A DNA stretch of 64,000 nucleotides from Paenarthrobacter sp. DKR-5 (GTDB taxonomy: Bacteria; Actinomycetota; Actinomycetes; Actinomycetales; Micrococcaceae): the NCBI RefSeq assembly GCF_018531425.1, contig NZ_JAHBOI010000006.1, forward strand, positions 85,911-149,910, written 5' to 3'. Below the pieces are notes generated by a model that did no database searches, was not told the DNA's origin, and saw nothing but the letters and a program-made list of their open reading frames with translations. The position numbers were made by a program, and so were the translations under genes. Shown piece after piece: positions 1 through 10,502 of the stretch; the stretch's first letter is position 1, and the number at the start of each line of letters is the position of its first letter.

Positions 1-439
1 GGGTCAGGCCCGCGGTCCGGGTCACTCCGTGGTAGTTGACCGCGGCGAGGATGACGACGGCGGCCACGGCCACGGGCCGCTCCCAGCCGGCGGGGGCCGC
101 GTAGGCTGCGAAGGTCAGCGCCATCGCCGAACTGCTGGCGGTCTTGCCAATGACGAACCCCCACCCGGCCAGGTAGCCCCACCAAGGGCCCAGCCGCTCC
201 CTGCCGTAGACGTAGGTGCCTCCCGACGTCGGGTAGCGGGCGGCGAGCTGCGCGGAAGAGGTCGCATTGCAGTAGGCAACAAAGGCGGCCAAGCCAAGGC
301 CCACCAGCAGTCCGGACCCGGCTGCAGCGGCCGCCGGAGTGAACGCGGCGAAGACGCCGGCGCCGATCATGGAGCCAAGACCGATCATCACGGCGTCGCC
401 GGTGCCAAGGCGGCGTACGAGGTGTCCGGGGGCGCTCAC
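1..439 (-). CDS. APC-family amino-acid permease, 5' part only
   Basis: The first 146 codons of a membrane transporter that continues beyond the left edge. It starts at GTG 439 behind a GGAG stretch. Residues about 17-50 read [19 protein letters not shown] and so on, the glycine-rich first transmembrane helix (GSMIGAGVF) that marks amino acid/polyamine permeases of the APC superfamily and binds the substrate backbone. [19 protein letters not shown] follows, the conserved loop before TM3, then a further hydrophobic segment. The family imports or exchanges amino acids across the cytoplasmic membrane; the substrate cannot be told from this fragment. It is divergent from aspS, with 130 bp between the start codons. 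Confidence 0.88.
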   Translation of the reverse strand, partial: MSAPGHLVRRLGTGDAVMIGLGSMIGAGVFAAFTPAAAAAGSGLLVGLGLAAFVAYCNATSSAQLAARYPTSGGTYVYGRERLGPWWGYLAGWGFVIGKTASSSAMALTFAAYAAPAGWERPVAVAAVVILAAVNYHGVTRTAGLT

Positions 440-489
440 GGAGGTTCTCCAAGGGTCGGGTGCTGGCCGGGGGCGGCGCCGAACGCGGG

Positions 490-495
490 TAAACT
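490..495 (+). promoter_or_regulatory. Probable -10 element for aspS
   Basis: TAAACT fits the actinobacterial TAnnnT -10 pattern and lies about 75 bp before the aspS start. The predicted leader holds an 11-bp tandem of ACGTCTTTT type (504-523) and a 7-bp hairpin, GCTGGCG (527-533) with CGCCAGC (542-548), just before the ribosome binding site. No convincing -35 is visible. Confidence 0.4.
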
Positions 496-569
496 CGGAC
501 GGAACGTCTTTTTTACGTCTTTTCCGGCTGGCGCGATCCGACGCCAGCTTAGTACCTGGAAGGAATGCT

Positions 570-2342
570 GTGCTGCGCACACATGACCTCGGCTCCCTTC
601 GTGCCGGGAACATTGGACAGTCCGTGACTTTGACCGGCTGGGTGGCCCGCCGGCGGGACCATGGCGGCGTGGCCTTCCTGGACCTGCGGGACGCGTCCGG
701 CGTCGCCCAGGTCGTGGTGCGCGAGGAGGAGGTCTTCCACGGCCTGCGCAACGAGTACGTCCTGCAGATCACCGGCACCGTGGAGAAGCGGCCCGCCGGC
801 AACGAGAACCCGCACCTGGCCACCGGTGAGATCGAGGTCATCGCCGAGTCCGTCGTCGTGCTCAACACTGCGGACCCGCTGCCCTTCCAGGTGGACGAGC
901 ACGTTGAGGTGGGGGAGGAGGCCCGGCTCAAGCACCGCTACCTGGACCTGCGGCGCCCCGGCATGTCAGCCAACCTGCGGCTGCGCTCCGAGGCGAACCG
1001 TGTGGCCCGCCAGATGCTGCACGAGGACGGGTTCGTGGAGATCGAGACGCCGACCCTGACGCGGTCGACCCCTGAAGGCGCCCGCGACTTCCTGGTGCCG
1101 GCCCGCCTGGCGCCGGGGTCCTGGTATGCGCTGCCGCAGTCGCCGCAGCTCTTCAAGCAGCTGCTCCAGGTCGGCGGCTTCGAGAAGTACTACCAGATCG
1201 CCCGCTGCTACCGGGACGAGGACTTCCGTGCCGACCGCCAGCCGGAGTTCACCCAGCTGGACATCGAAGCCAGCTTCGTGGAGCAGGACGACATCATCGG
1301 CCTGGGCGAGCGGATCGTGAAGGCCCTCTGGCAGTTGATCGACGTCGAAATCCCGACCCCGATCCGCCGCATGACTTACTGGGAGGCGATGGCCAAGTAC
1401 GGCTCCGACAAGCCCGACCTGCGCTTCGGCCTGGAGCTGACCGAGCTGACGGAGTTCTTCAAGGACACCAACTTCGGCGTCTTCAAGGCACCGTACGTCG
1501 GCGCCGTCGTGATGCCCGGCGGCGGTTCGCAGCCCCGCCGGCAGCTGGATGCCTGGCAGGAGTGGGCCAAGCAGCGCGGTGCCAAGGGCCTGGCCTACGT
1601 GCTGATCGGCGACGACGGTGAACTGCGCGGACCCGTCGCCAAGAACCTCACCGACGCCGAGCGCGAGGGCCTCGCGGCCGCCGTCGGCGCCAACCCGGGT
1701 GACTGCATCTTCTTCGCGGCCGGCGAGGTGCACGCCTCCCGGGCGATCCTCGGCGCCGCGCGCGTCGAGATCGGCCACCGTACCGGCCTGATCGACCCGA
1801 AGGACTGGGCCTTCGTCTGGATCGTGGACGCGCCGCTGTTCGAAGCCGCCGAGACGGCCGTGGCCGCCGGCGACGTCGCCGTCGGCGGAGGCAAGTGGAC
1901 GGCCGTGCACCACGCCTTCACCTCGCCCAAGCCCGAGTTCATGGAAACCTTCGATACCGACCCCGGTTCGGCGCTGGCCTACGCCTACGACATCGTCTGC
2001 AACGGCAACGAAATCGGCGGCGGCTCGATCCGTATCCACCGGCGCGACATCCAGGAACGTGTCTTCGCCGTGATGGGCATCGACGAGCAGCAGGCCGAGG
2101 AGAAGTTCGGCTTCCTGCTCGAGGGCTTCAAGTTCGGCGCGCCCCCGCACGGCGGCATCGCGTTCGGCTGGGACCGCGTGGTCTCCCTGCTGGCGGGCGT
2201 GGACTCGATCCGCGACGTCATTGCCTTCCCGAAGTCCGGCGGCGGCTTCGACCCGCTGACCGCGGCACCGGCACCGATCACCGCCCAGCAGCGCAAGGAA
2301 GCCGGCGTCGACGCCAAGCCGGAGCCGCGGCGCGAGTCCTGA
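570..2342 (+). CDS. aspS: Aspartyl-tRNA synthetase
   Basis: 590-residue bacterial-type class IIb synthetase that charges tRNA with aspartate in the cytoplasm. The GTG at 570 is chosen because GGAAGGA (558-564) precedes it and the protein then begins [13 protein letters not shown] like its homologues; the frame stays open upstream to 339 without meaning. N-terminal OB anticodon-binding domain (about 1-110), class II core with RYRDE-like [19 protein letters not shown], bacterial GAD insertion, and motif 3 [10 protein letters not shown] near the C-terminus. Residue 31 is His in RRRDHGG, where E. coli has Leu; in Pseudomonas-type enzymes a His here goes with non-discriminating activity (also charging tRNA-Asn for GatCAB). 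That specificity is inference. Confidence 0.97.
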   Translation: MLRTHDLGSLRAGNIGQSVTLTGWVARRRDHGGVAFLDLRDASGVAQVVVREEEVFHGLRNEYVLQITGTVEKRPAGNENPHLATGEIEVIAESVVVLNTADPLPFQVDEHVEVGEEARLKHRYLDLRRPGMSANLRLRSEANRVARQMLHEDGFVEIETPTLTRSTPEGARDFLVPARLAPGSWYALPQSPQLFKQLLQVGGFEKYYQIARCYRDEDFRADRQPEFTQLDIEASFVEQDDIIGLGERIVKALWQLIDVEIPTPIRRMTYWEAMAKYGSDKPDLRFGLELTELTEFFKDTNFGVFKAPYVGAVVMPGGGSQPRRQLDAWQEWAKQRGAKGLAYVLIGDDGELRGPVAKNLTDAEREGLAAAVGANPGDCIFFAAGEVHASRAILGAARVEIGHRTGLIDPKDWAFVWIVDAPLFEAAETAVAAGDVAVGGGKWTAVHHAFTSPKPEFMETFDTDPGSALAYAYDIVCNGNEIGGGSIRIHRRDIQERVFAVMGIDEQQAEEKFGFLLEGFKFGAPPHGGIAFGWDRVVSLLAGVDSIRDVIAFPKSGGGFDPLTAAPAPITAQQRKEAGVDAKPEPRRES

Positions 2343-2350
2343 GGTCCGCA

Positions 2351-3133
2351 GTGCCCCTGCGGTCCACAGTGCCTGAGTTCGGCCCGCTGCTGCACCGCGC
2401 CTGGCCCGCCCCGCACACCGAGCTGCGCGGCGGCTGGGTGCTGCGCTCGGCGGAGGGCGTGACGCAGCGGGCCAACTCCGTTTGGCCGGCCGGCCCGGTG
2501 GAGGACCTGCGGACCGCCGTCGACGAGGCCGAGTCCTACTACAAGGCGCGCCGGCTCCCGCCGATCTTCCAAGTCCTCGATGAGCCTGCCATGGCGGCGC
2601 TCGACGCCGAACTGGACCGCCGCCGCTACACCCGGCAGTCCCGCACCCTCATCCAGACGGCACGGGTTGAGCCGGAGACGGTTGAGCCGGAATTGGTCGA
2701 GCCGGGGACGGTCGAGCTGGCGGATGCGCCGTCGGGCGAGTGGCTCGACCTGTGGTGGCACATGGACGGCAGGACAGGCGGTGCCGGGCGTGAAGTGGCG
2801 GTACGGATCCTCACCGGCTGCCCCGCGCTGTACGCTTCAGCGCGGACCGCGGACGGGCAGCTGGCCGCTGTCGGACGCCTGGCCCTGGTCGGGGAGTGGG
2901 GTGGGCTGTACTGCATGGCCACGGCGGCCGCCCACCGCCGGCAGGGCCATGCCCGCCGAGTCGCGCGCGCCCTGATGTCAGCCGGCGCGCCGCACGGGGT
3001 GCGGCAGTTCTGGCTGCTGGTCACCGAAGCCAACACCGGAGCGCGCGAGCTCTACGAACAGCTCGGTTTCACGACCGCCGGACGCTATCTGTTCCGGCAG
3101 GCGCCGCTGCGGCGGTTTCCCGCCGGCTGCTGA
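2351..3133 (+). CDS. GNAT family N-acetyltransferase (two-domain)
   Basis: 260 residues, starting at GTG 2351 eight bases after the aspS stop, with GAGG just upstream; GTG 2369 is an alternative. The N-terminal part (WPAPHTELRGGWVLRSAEGVTQRANSVWP) is the typical lead-in of actinobacterial two-domain GNAT proteins. The C-terminal part holds the acetyl-CoA loop region AAAHRRQGHARRVARALM and the closing NTGARELYEQLGF. The substrate is unknown. The domains are joined by a short repeat VEPET-VEPEL-VEPGT-VEL, encoded by a 15-bp DNA unit (2666-2719). It probably shares the aspS transcript. Confidence 0.85.
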   Translation: MPLRSTVPEFGPLLHRAWPAPHTELRGGWVLRSAEGVTQRANSVWPAGPVEDLRTAVDEAESYYKARRLPPIFQVLDEPAMAALDAELDRRRYTRQSRTLIQTARVEPETVEPELVEPGTVELADAPSGEWLDLWWHMDGRTGGAGREVAVRILTGCPALYASARTADGQLAAVGRLALVGEWGGLYCMATAAAHRRQGHARRVARALMSAGAPHGVRQFWLLVTEANTGARELYEQLGFTTAGRYLFRQAPLRRFPAGC

Positions 3134-3214
3134 GCCGGTTGATTGCTGCCCGCGCTGATTGCTCGCCGGGCTGAGCGGCCCGGGCTGAGCGGCCTGGGCG
3201 GAACTGCTGCCTGC

Positions 3215-3883
3215 TCATGATGCGGGGCCGGGCGCGTCCGTGACGGTGATCCGCACAGCTGCCGCATCGGCGGCTGCCCGGCGGAGTACCGCCGCGGTGG
3301 GGTCCGGCACGTCGAGGAACCGCAGTTGGGGCAGTGTGCCCAGCCGCGCGGCTTTGGGCTCGGCCAGCAGTGCCCGGCACAGCGCCCGGTCCCCGCCCAG
3401 CACCAGGTATTCCGGGGCCGCCGGGAGCAGGATGGCGGCGGCGTGCCCGGCGGCGGCCTCGACGAGCTCATCGGCCTGGTTGGCGCGGCGGCGCGCGTAC
3501 CGCTGCTGCGACCAGCCGCCGGCGGCCGTGCGGGACTGCACCCGGCGGCGTCCTGCCTTGGATGCCACCAGTTCACCTCCGCGCGCCAGGCCCACCGCGT
3601 AGCCCCCGCGCCGGAGCAGCACAATGCCCATGGTGCGGGCCTGGCCGGCGAGGGCGGCAAGCCGCTCGGCCGTGGTGGTCCCGGTACCCGGACGGCCGTC
3701 CTCCGGCCACGGGGCCTCCAGCAGCGCGGACGCACCGTCCTCAGCGGTGAGCTCCAGTGCGGTATCCGTCTGTTCGGCGGCAGCCGGTCCGTGCGAGGCC
3801 TCGAAGCGCCCGATCCATCCGGCGAGCCGCTCGCCCGGTACGAAGGCGGTGCGGCTCGGCGGCGTCGGGGTCTGGCTGCTCAT
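3215..3883 (-). CDS. acVLRF1 family peptidyl-tRNA hydrolase
   Basis: 222 residues, ATG at 3883, on the opposite strand to its neighbours. The sequence matches the actinobacterial VLRF1 group, a release-factor-1-like fold related to eukaryotic Vms1/ANKZF1, thought to cleave peptidyl-tRNA on stalled or split ribosomes. The central motif [19 protein letters not shown] corresponds to the family's conserved catalytic loop with a Gln, followed by the closing beta strands [23 protein letters not shown]. Its partner on the ribosome is not evident from context. It shares a short divergent region with rarA that carries a long inverted repeat. Confidence 0.82.
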   Translation of the reverse strand: MSSQTPTPPSRTAFVPGERLAGWIGRFEASHGPAAAEQTDTALELTAEDGASALLEAPWPEDGRPGTGTTTAERLAALAGQARTMGIVLLRRGGYAVGLARGGELVASKAGRRRVQSRTAAGGWSQQRYARRRANQADELVEAAAGHAAAILLPAAPEYLVLGGDRALCRALLAEPKAARLGTLPQLRFLDVPDPTAAVLRRAAADAAAVRITVTDAPGPAS

Positions 3884-3909
3884 CCCGCCAGCATCTCATT
3901 CCGCCCCGG

Positions 3910-3968
3910 CCGAACGGCCAGTCGTGGCGGCCTGGTGCGCAAACAGCCCGCCACAACCGGCCGTTCGG
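3910..3968. repeat. 21-bp imperfect inverted repeat between acVLRF1 and rarA
   Basis: Left arm 3910-3930 and right arm 3948-3968 pair at 19 of 21 positions around a 17-nt loop; the outer 10 bp (CCGAACGGCC with GGCCGTTCGG) are perfect. It sits between two divergent genes, so it is not a normal terminator position. It could be an operator, a REP-like hairpin or an mRNA 5' structure of acVLRF1. Confidence 0.7.
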
Positions 3969-4001
3969 GGGACGGGAGGCCCGGCTGTCGGGACGAGTCG
4001 G

Positions 4002-4007
4002 TAGCCT
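4002..4007 (+). promoter_or_regulatory. Probable -10 element for rarA, short or no leader
   Basis: TAGCCT (TAnnnT) lies 8 bp before GTG 4016 and 11 bp before ATG 4019 of rarA. No Shine-Dalgarno is visible, so a leaderless or nearly leaderless transcript is likely. Confidence 0.45.
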
Positions 4008-4018
4008 TGACTGTTGTG

Positions 4019-5422
4019 ATGGATCTATTCGGCCAGACCGGCGACGACGAAGCGGACGAGCCGCAGGACGGCGGCAACGCAACAGCGGCTGCCGCCGGCG
4101 ACCGTTCACCGCGCAGCCCGCTCGCGGTGCGCATGCGTCCCCGGTCGCTCGACGACGTCGTGGGCCAGCAGCATCTGCTCGGCAACGGATCGCCGCTGCG
4201 CCTGCTCGCCGCCGGTGCCGGCGCGAGGGGGCCCGCCGGACCAAGCTCGGTCATCCTCTGGGGGCCCCCGGGCACCGGCAAGACCACCCTCGCGCACGTG
4301 ATCGCGCGCGGCCCGGGCCGCAAGTTCGTTGAGCTCTCCGCCATCACGGCGGGCGTCAAGGACGTGCGCAAAGTCATGGATGAAGCACTGACAGCGCGTG
4401 ACCTGCACAAGACCACCACCGTGCTGTTCCTGGATGAGATCCACCGGTTCAACAAGGCCCAGCAGGACGCGCTGCTGCCCGGCGTCGAGAACCGCTGGGT
4501 GGTGCTGATCGCCGCCACGACGGAAAACCCGTCCTTCTCCGTCGTGTCGCCGCTGCTGTCCCGGTCGCTGCTGCTGACCCTGCAGCCGCTGACCGCCGCG
4601 GACATCGAGGGCCTGCTGCTGCGGGCGGTCGACGACCCCCGGGGCCTGGCCGGCCGGGTGAAGCTCGAGGACGAGGCCCTGGCGCACCTGGTCCGGCTCG
4701 CCGGTGGAGACGCGCGCCGCGCCCTGACCGCCCTGGAAGCGGCCGCGGGTGTGGCCTTCGAGGAGCACGGCGCGGCCGATGATCCCGTCCCCGTGGCGCT
4801 CCGGCACACCGAACGGGCGCTCGACGTTGCGGCCGTGCGCTATGACCGGGCGGGGGACCAGCACTACGACGTCGCCAGCGCCTTCATCAAGTCGGTGCGC
4901 GGCTCCGACGTCGACGCTGCGCTGCACTACCTGGCGCGGATGCTCGAGGCCGGGGAGGACCCGCGCTTCGTTGCCCGGCGCATCGTGATTTCGGCCGCGG
5001 AGGACGTCGGCATGGCGGACCCTTCCGCCCTGCAGACCGCGGTGGCAGCGGCGCAGGCGGTGCAGCTGATCGGGATGCCCGAGGCCCGGATCGTGCTCGC
5101 GGAAGCCGTCGTGCACTTGGCGACCGCGCCGAAGTCCAATGCCGCGTACATGGGTATAAACGCAGCGATCGCCGACGTGCGGGCCGGCAGGGGCACCACC
5201 ATTCCGGCGCACCTGCGTGACGCGCACTACCCGGGTTCCAAGCAGCTCGGCCACGGCAAGGGCTACAAGTACGCCCACGACGAGCCGCACTCGGTGGCCC
5301 GGCAGCAGTACCCGCCGGACGACCTCGTGGGCCGCAACTACTACGAGCCCACGGCCAACGGCGCCGAGCGGGAGATCGGGCCGCGGCTGGAGCGGCTGCG
5401 CTCGATTGTCCGCGGGGAGTGA
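4019..5422 (+). CDS. rarA: Replication-associated recombination protein A (AAA+ ATPase)
   Basis: 467 residues from ATG 4019; GTG 4016 is an equally possible leaderless start adding one residue. RarA/MgsA is a clamp-loader-like AAA+ ATPase acting at stalled replication forks. Walker [10 protein letters not shown] is at about residues 82-90, Walker B is [18 protein letters not shown] with the sensor-type AATTENPSF following, then the arginine-finger region LLSRSLLL. The C-terminal tetramerisation part contains [21 protein letters not shown] and the near-invariant [12 protein letters not shown] and [11 protein letters not shown]. Length is normal for the family. Confidence 0.96.
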   Translation: MDLFGQTGDDEADEPQDGGNATAAAAGDRSPRSPLAVRMRPRSLDDVVGQQHLLGNGSPLRLLAAGAGARGPAGPSSVILWGPPGTGKTTLAHVIARGPGRKFVELSAITAGVKDVRKVMDEALTARDLHKTTTVLFLDEIHRFNKAQQDALLPGVENRWVVLIAATTENPSFSVVSPLLSRSLLLTLQPLTAADIEGLLLRAVDDPRGLAGRVKLEDEALAHLVRLAGGDARRALTALEAAAGVAFEEHGAADDPVPVALRHTERALDVAAVRYDRAGDQHYDVASAFIKSVRGSDVDAALHYLARMLEAGEDPRFVARRIVISAAEDVGMADPSALQTAVAAAQAVQLIGMPEARIVLAEAVVHLATAPKSNAAYMGINAAIADVRAGRGTTIPAHLRDAHYPGSKQLGHGKGYKYAHDEPHSVARQQYPPDDLVGRNYYEPTANGAEREIGPRLERLRSIVRGE

Positions 5423-5429
5423 TTTCCGG

Positions 5430-5622
5430 TAGTCTTGACAGCTGACTGGCAAGCCAACGCTGCCGGCACAATCCTTTTCAGCCCATTACCGGGCCGGAGT
5501 GTGCTCAGCGTGCTGTAGCCAAGGGCAGCGGCAGCCCTAACTCTCCACTACCGGAGGCCAGGAAACAAGAAACACAGCCGGAGCACCGAGGTGCACCGGC
5601 CCGCCGCCAGAACCAAGATTGG
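5430..5622 (+). promoter_or_regulatory. Promoter and long 5' leader of rpsD
   Basis: A TAGTCT -10 candidate (5430-5435) right after the rarA stop would give a leader of about 180 nt before rpsD. The leader has self-complementary parts, for example AGGGC with GCCCT around GGCAGCGGCAG near 5522-5538. S4 often represses its own mRNA by binding a structured leader, so autoregulation is plausible. I do not recognise a described motif here. Confidence 0.4.
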
Positions 5623-6258
5623 ATGACCAACGTGACCCAGGTTTCACGTGCAAAGCGTCAGGCCCGCGCTTCCCGCGCTCTCGGCCTCGCGCTGACCCCC
5701 AAGGCAGCCAAGTACTTTGAGCGCCGCCCCTACCCGCCCGGCGAGCACGGCCGTGCCCGCCGCAAGCAGGACTCCGACTACGCGGTCCGCCTGCGCGAGA
5801 AGCAGCGTCTGCGCGCCCAGTACGGCATCCGCGAGAAGCAGCTTGCCCGCGTCTTCGAAGAAGCCCGCCGCACCCACGGCCTGACCGGTGAAAACCTGAT
5901 CGAGCTGCTGGAAATGCGCCTCGACGCCCTGGTGCTGCGCGCCGGCTTTGCCCGCACCATCGCCCAGGCCCGCCAGCTGGTTGTGCACCGCCACATCCTG
6001 GTCGACGGCGTCCGCGTGGACCGCCCGTCGTTCCGCGTTTCCGAGGGCCAGCTGGTCCACGTGCACAACCGCAGCGAGACCATGGTCCCGTTCCAGGTTG
6101 CTGCCGCCGGTGCGCACCGCGACGTACTGCCGAACGTTCCGGCCTACCTGGACGTTTCGCTGGACAAGCTCCAGGCCCGCCTGGTCCGCCGCCCGAAGCG
6201 CTCCGAGGTCCCCGTGACCTGCGAAGAGCAGCTCGTGGTCGAGTACTACGCCCGCTAA
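5623..6258 (+). CDS. rpsD: 30S ribosomal protein S4
   Basis: 211 residues from ATG 5623 (GTG 5632 is a possible alternative, neither with a strong ribosome binding site). S4 nucleates 16S rRNA folding in the small subunit. The conserved N-terminus reads ALTPKAAKYFERRPYPPGEHG without zinc-binding cysteines, as in other actinobacterial S4. The S4 RNA-binding domain follows with LEMRLDALVLRAGFARTIAQ and ARQLVVHRHILVDG. It stands alone rather than in the alpha operon, as usual in Micrococcales. Confidence 0.97.
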   Translation: MTNVTQVSRAKRQARASRALGLALTPKAAKYFERRPYPPGEHGRARRKQDSDYAVRLREKQRLRAQYGIREKQLARVFEEARRTHGLTGENLIELLEMRLDALVLRAGFARTIAQARQLVVHRHILVDGVRVDRPSFRVSEGQLVHVHNRSETMVPFQVAAAGAHRDVLPNVPAYLDVSLDKLQARLVRRPKRSEVPVTCEEQLVVEYYAR

Positions 6259-6285
6259 GCCCTCGCGGCTCAGCAACCCTTCGAA

Positions 6286-6316
6286 GCAGCCCGCGGCAAG
6301 CGCCGCGGGTTGCTTT
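6286..6316 (+). terminator. Rho-independent terminator of rpsD
   Basis: A 12-bp stem (6286-6297 with 6302-6313, one G-U pair), AAGC tetraloop, followed by TTT. It lies 28 bases past the rpsD stop. Confidence 0.85.
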
Positions 6317-6404
6317 GTATGTAAGGTACTTGAGGGCGCACGGCGGCACCGAGCCGTCCGCTGGCCCTGAACAGCAACACAGATTTCCTAAGGAGTGGCT
6401 GCCC

Positions 6405-6779
6405 ATGAGTGGTGGGGATATCGCAGGCCTGATTGCGGCCGGGGTCTTCGCGGTTCTCGTCGCAATCCTGGCCGTCCCGGTGTACAAACTGGGCAAGGTC
6501 TTCGACGAAATCCGCGCGTCGATCCGTTCGCTCAGCGACGGCGCCACGCCGCTGATGGACGAGGTGACCGCGACCGTCTCCACCACCAACCTGCAGCTGC
6601 AGAAGGTGGACGGCATCGCCAACAACGTCTCCGACGCCTCGGCGAACATCTCGGCGCTCTCCTCGCTGGTCGCCGCCACGGTGGGTTCGCCGCTGATCAA
6701 GGTCGCTGCCTTCTCCTACGGAGTGCGCTCCGCGTTCGCCAACCGCGGACGCGGCGGCTCCGGCCGCCGCAGCCGCTGA
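6405..6779 (+). CDS. DUF948 domain membrane-anchored protein
   Basis: 124 residues from ATG 6405 with AGGAG at 6391-6395. One N-terminal membrane segment (about residues 7-28, IAGLIAAGVFAVLVAILAVPV) is followed by a soluble amphipathic stretch rich in Thr, Asn and Asp that probably forms a coiled coil (VTATVSTTNLQLQKVDGI). This matches the DUF948 family, of unknown function. The gene pair ahead of alaS is conserved in actinobacteria. A TAAGGT -10 candidate lies at 6321-6326, just after the rpsD terminator. Confidence 0.85.
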   Translation: MSGGDIAGLIAAGVFAVLVAILAVPVYKLGKVFDEIRASIRSLSDGATPLMDEVTATVSTTNLQLQKVDGIANNVSDASANISALSSLVAATVGSPLIKVAAFSYGVRSAFANRGRGGSGRRSR

Positions 6780-6812
6780 CCGCCGTCTTTTCACACACTG
6801 GAGCACACACGC

Positions 6813-7046
6813 ATGAAGCGCATCTTCTGGATGGGACTGGGCGTCGCCGTCGGCGTCCTGGCCGTACGCAAGTTCAATGAAACCCGCAGCGCACTCGGCC
6901 CGGAGGGCCTGAACCGCGCGGTCGCCCGGCTGGCCGACGGGGTGCAGAATTTCGCCGAGGCCGTCCGCGACGGAATGAACCAGCGCGAGACCGACCTGCG
7001 GTCCGCGCTCGGCGTCGAGGCGGCGGAGCCGGCGCACCGCGCCTGA
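6813..7046 (+). CDS. DUF6167-type small membrane protein
   Basis: 77 residues from ATG 6813 with GGAG upstream. It has an N-terminal hydrophobic segment (IFWMGLGVAVGVLAVRKF) and then an Ala-rich helix with LADGVQNFAEAVRDGMNQRE. It follows the DUF948 gene by 33 bp and precedes alaS, the usual actinobacterial order. Function unknown; co-expression with the DUF948 protein is likely. Confidence 0.8.
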   Translation: MKRIFWMGLGVAVGVLAVRKFNETRSALGPEGLNRAVARLADGVQNFAEAVRDGMNQRETDLRSALGVEAAEPAHRA

Positions 7047-7101
7047 GCGGGCGCCCGCTGCCAAGGCCGGTGTCTGCCTGCCGGCCGTATTCAAGGCAGA
7101 A

Positions 7102-7107
7102 TAGATT
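7102..7107 (+). promoter_or_regulatory. Probable -10 element for the alaS operon
   Basis: TAGATT, fitting TAnnnT, lies about 60 bp before the alaS start. It is the only good -10 candidate in the 119-bp gap after the DUF6167 gene. Confidence 0.45.
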
Positions 7108-7165
7108 GTCTGCAGATTGGCTCGTGGCCGTCTGCGCAGGAAATTGAGAAGGGTTCTGTAGGTCC

Positions 7166-9847
<2,682 letters not shown>

Positions 9848-9854
9848 GGCCCGG

Positions 9855-10502
9855 ATGCCGGAACAAGACAACGCGGAACGGGCCAGCGCCGATCAGGCCA
9901 GCCCAGATCAGGCCAGCCCGGATCACGCCAGCGCCGGTTTCCCGCGCGGCCCCAAGCTCGGCGTGGACGTCGGAACCGTCCGCGTCGGGCTCGCGGCCTG
10001 TGATCCCGACGGCATCCTGGCCTCGCCGGTCAAGACCTTGAGACGGGACACCAAGAAGAACTCCGACATTGGCGTCCTGGTCCGCACTGCCGCCGAGCTG
10101 GGAGCGGTCGAAGTCTTCGTCGGCCTGCCGCGCACCCTCTCCGGCAAGGAGGGCGCCTCCGCGGAGATGGCAACCGACTACGCGCAGGAGCTCGCGGACC
10201 GGCTGGCCCGGTCCGGTTCCGCCGCCCAGGTGCGGCTCGTGGACGAACGGCTGACCACCGTCTCGGCCCACCGCTCCCTGCATCAAGCTGGCCTGAGCAG
10301 CCGGGAGCATCGTAAAGTAGTGGATCAGGTGGCTGCAGTCTCCATTCTTCAGCATGCCATCGACACCCAAAAAGCACGGGGGACCGACGTCGGCCGACAA
10401 GTGACGCCCGCCAGTGAGCAGTCGCGGCCAGCCTCTGAGCAGGCCGGTGCGTCGGGTGCAGCAGATCCGACCACCGAGCACGTGAAAGGGAGGCACTCGT
10501 GA
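9855..10502 (+). CDS. ruvX: Holliday junction resolvase-like YqgF/RuvX
   Basis: 215 residues from ATG 9855, seven bases past alaS. RuvX/YqgF is an RNase H-fold nuclease implicated in 16S rRNA 5'-end or recombination processing. The fold's carboxylates appear in GVDVGTVRVGLA, VDERLTTVSA and VDQVAAVSIL, with the family motif LPRTLSGKEG. Two oddities: residues about 13-27 are three copies of a five-residue unit (ADQAS-PDQAS-PDHAS, from a 15-bp DNA repeat at 9891-9935), and a 40-residue Ser/Glu/Ala-rich tail follows the normal end of the domain. Both look disordered. Confidence 0.93.
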   Translation: MPEQDNAERASADQASPDQASPDHASAGFPRGPKLGVDVGTVRVGLAACDPDGILASPVKTLRRDTKKNSDIGVLVRTAAELGAVEVFVGLPRTLSGKEGASAEMATDYAQELADRLARSGSAAQVRLVDERLTTVSAHRSLHQAGLSSREHRKVVDQVAAVSILQHAIDTQKARGTDVGRQVTPASEQSRPASEQAGASGAADPTTEHVKGRHS

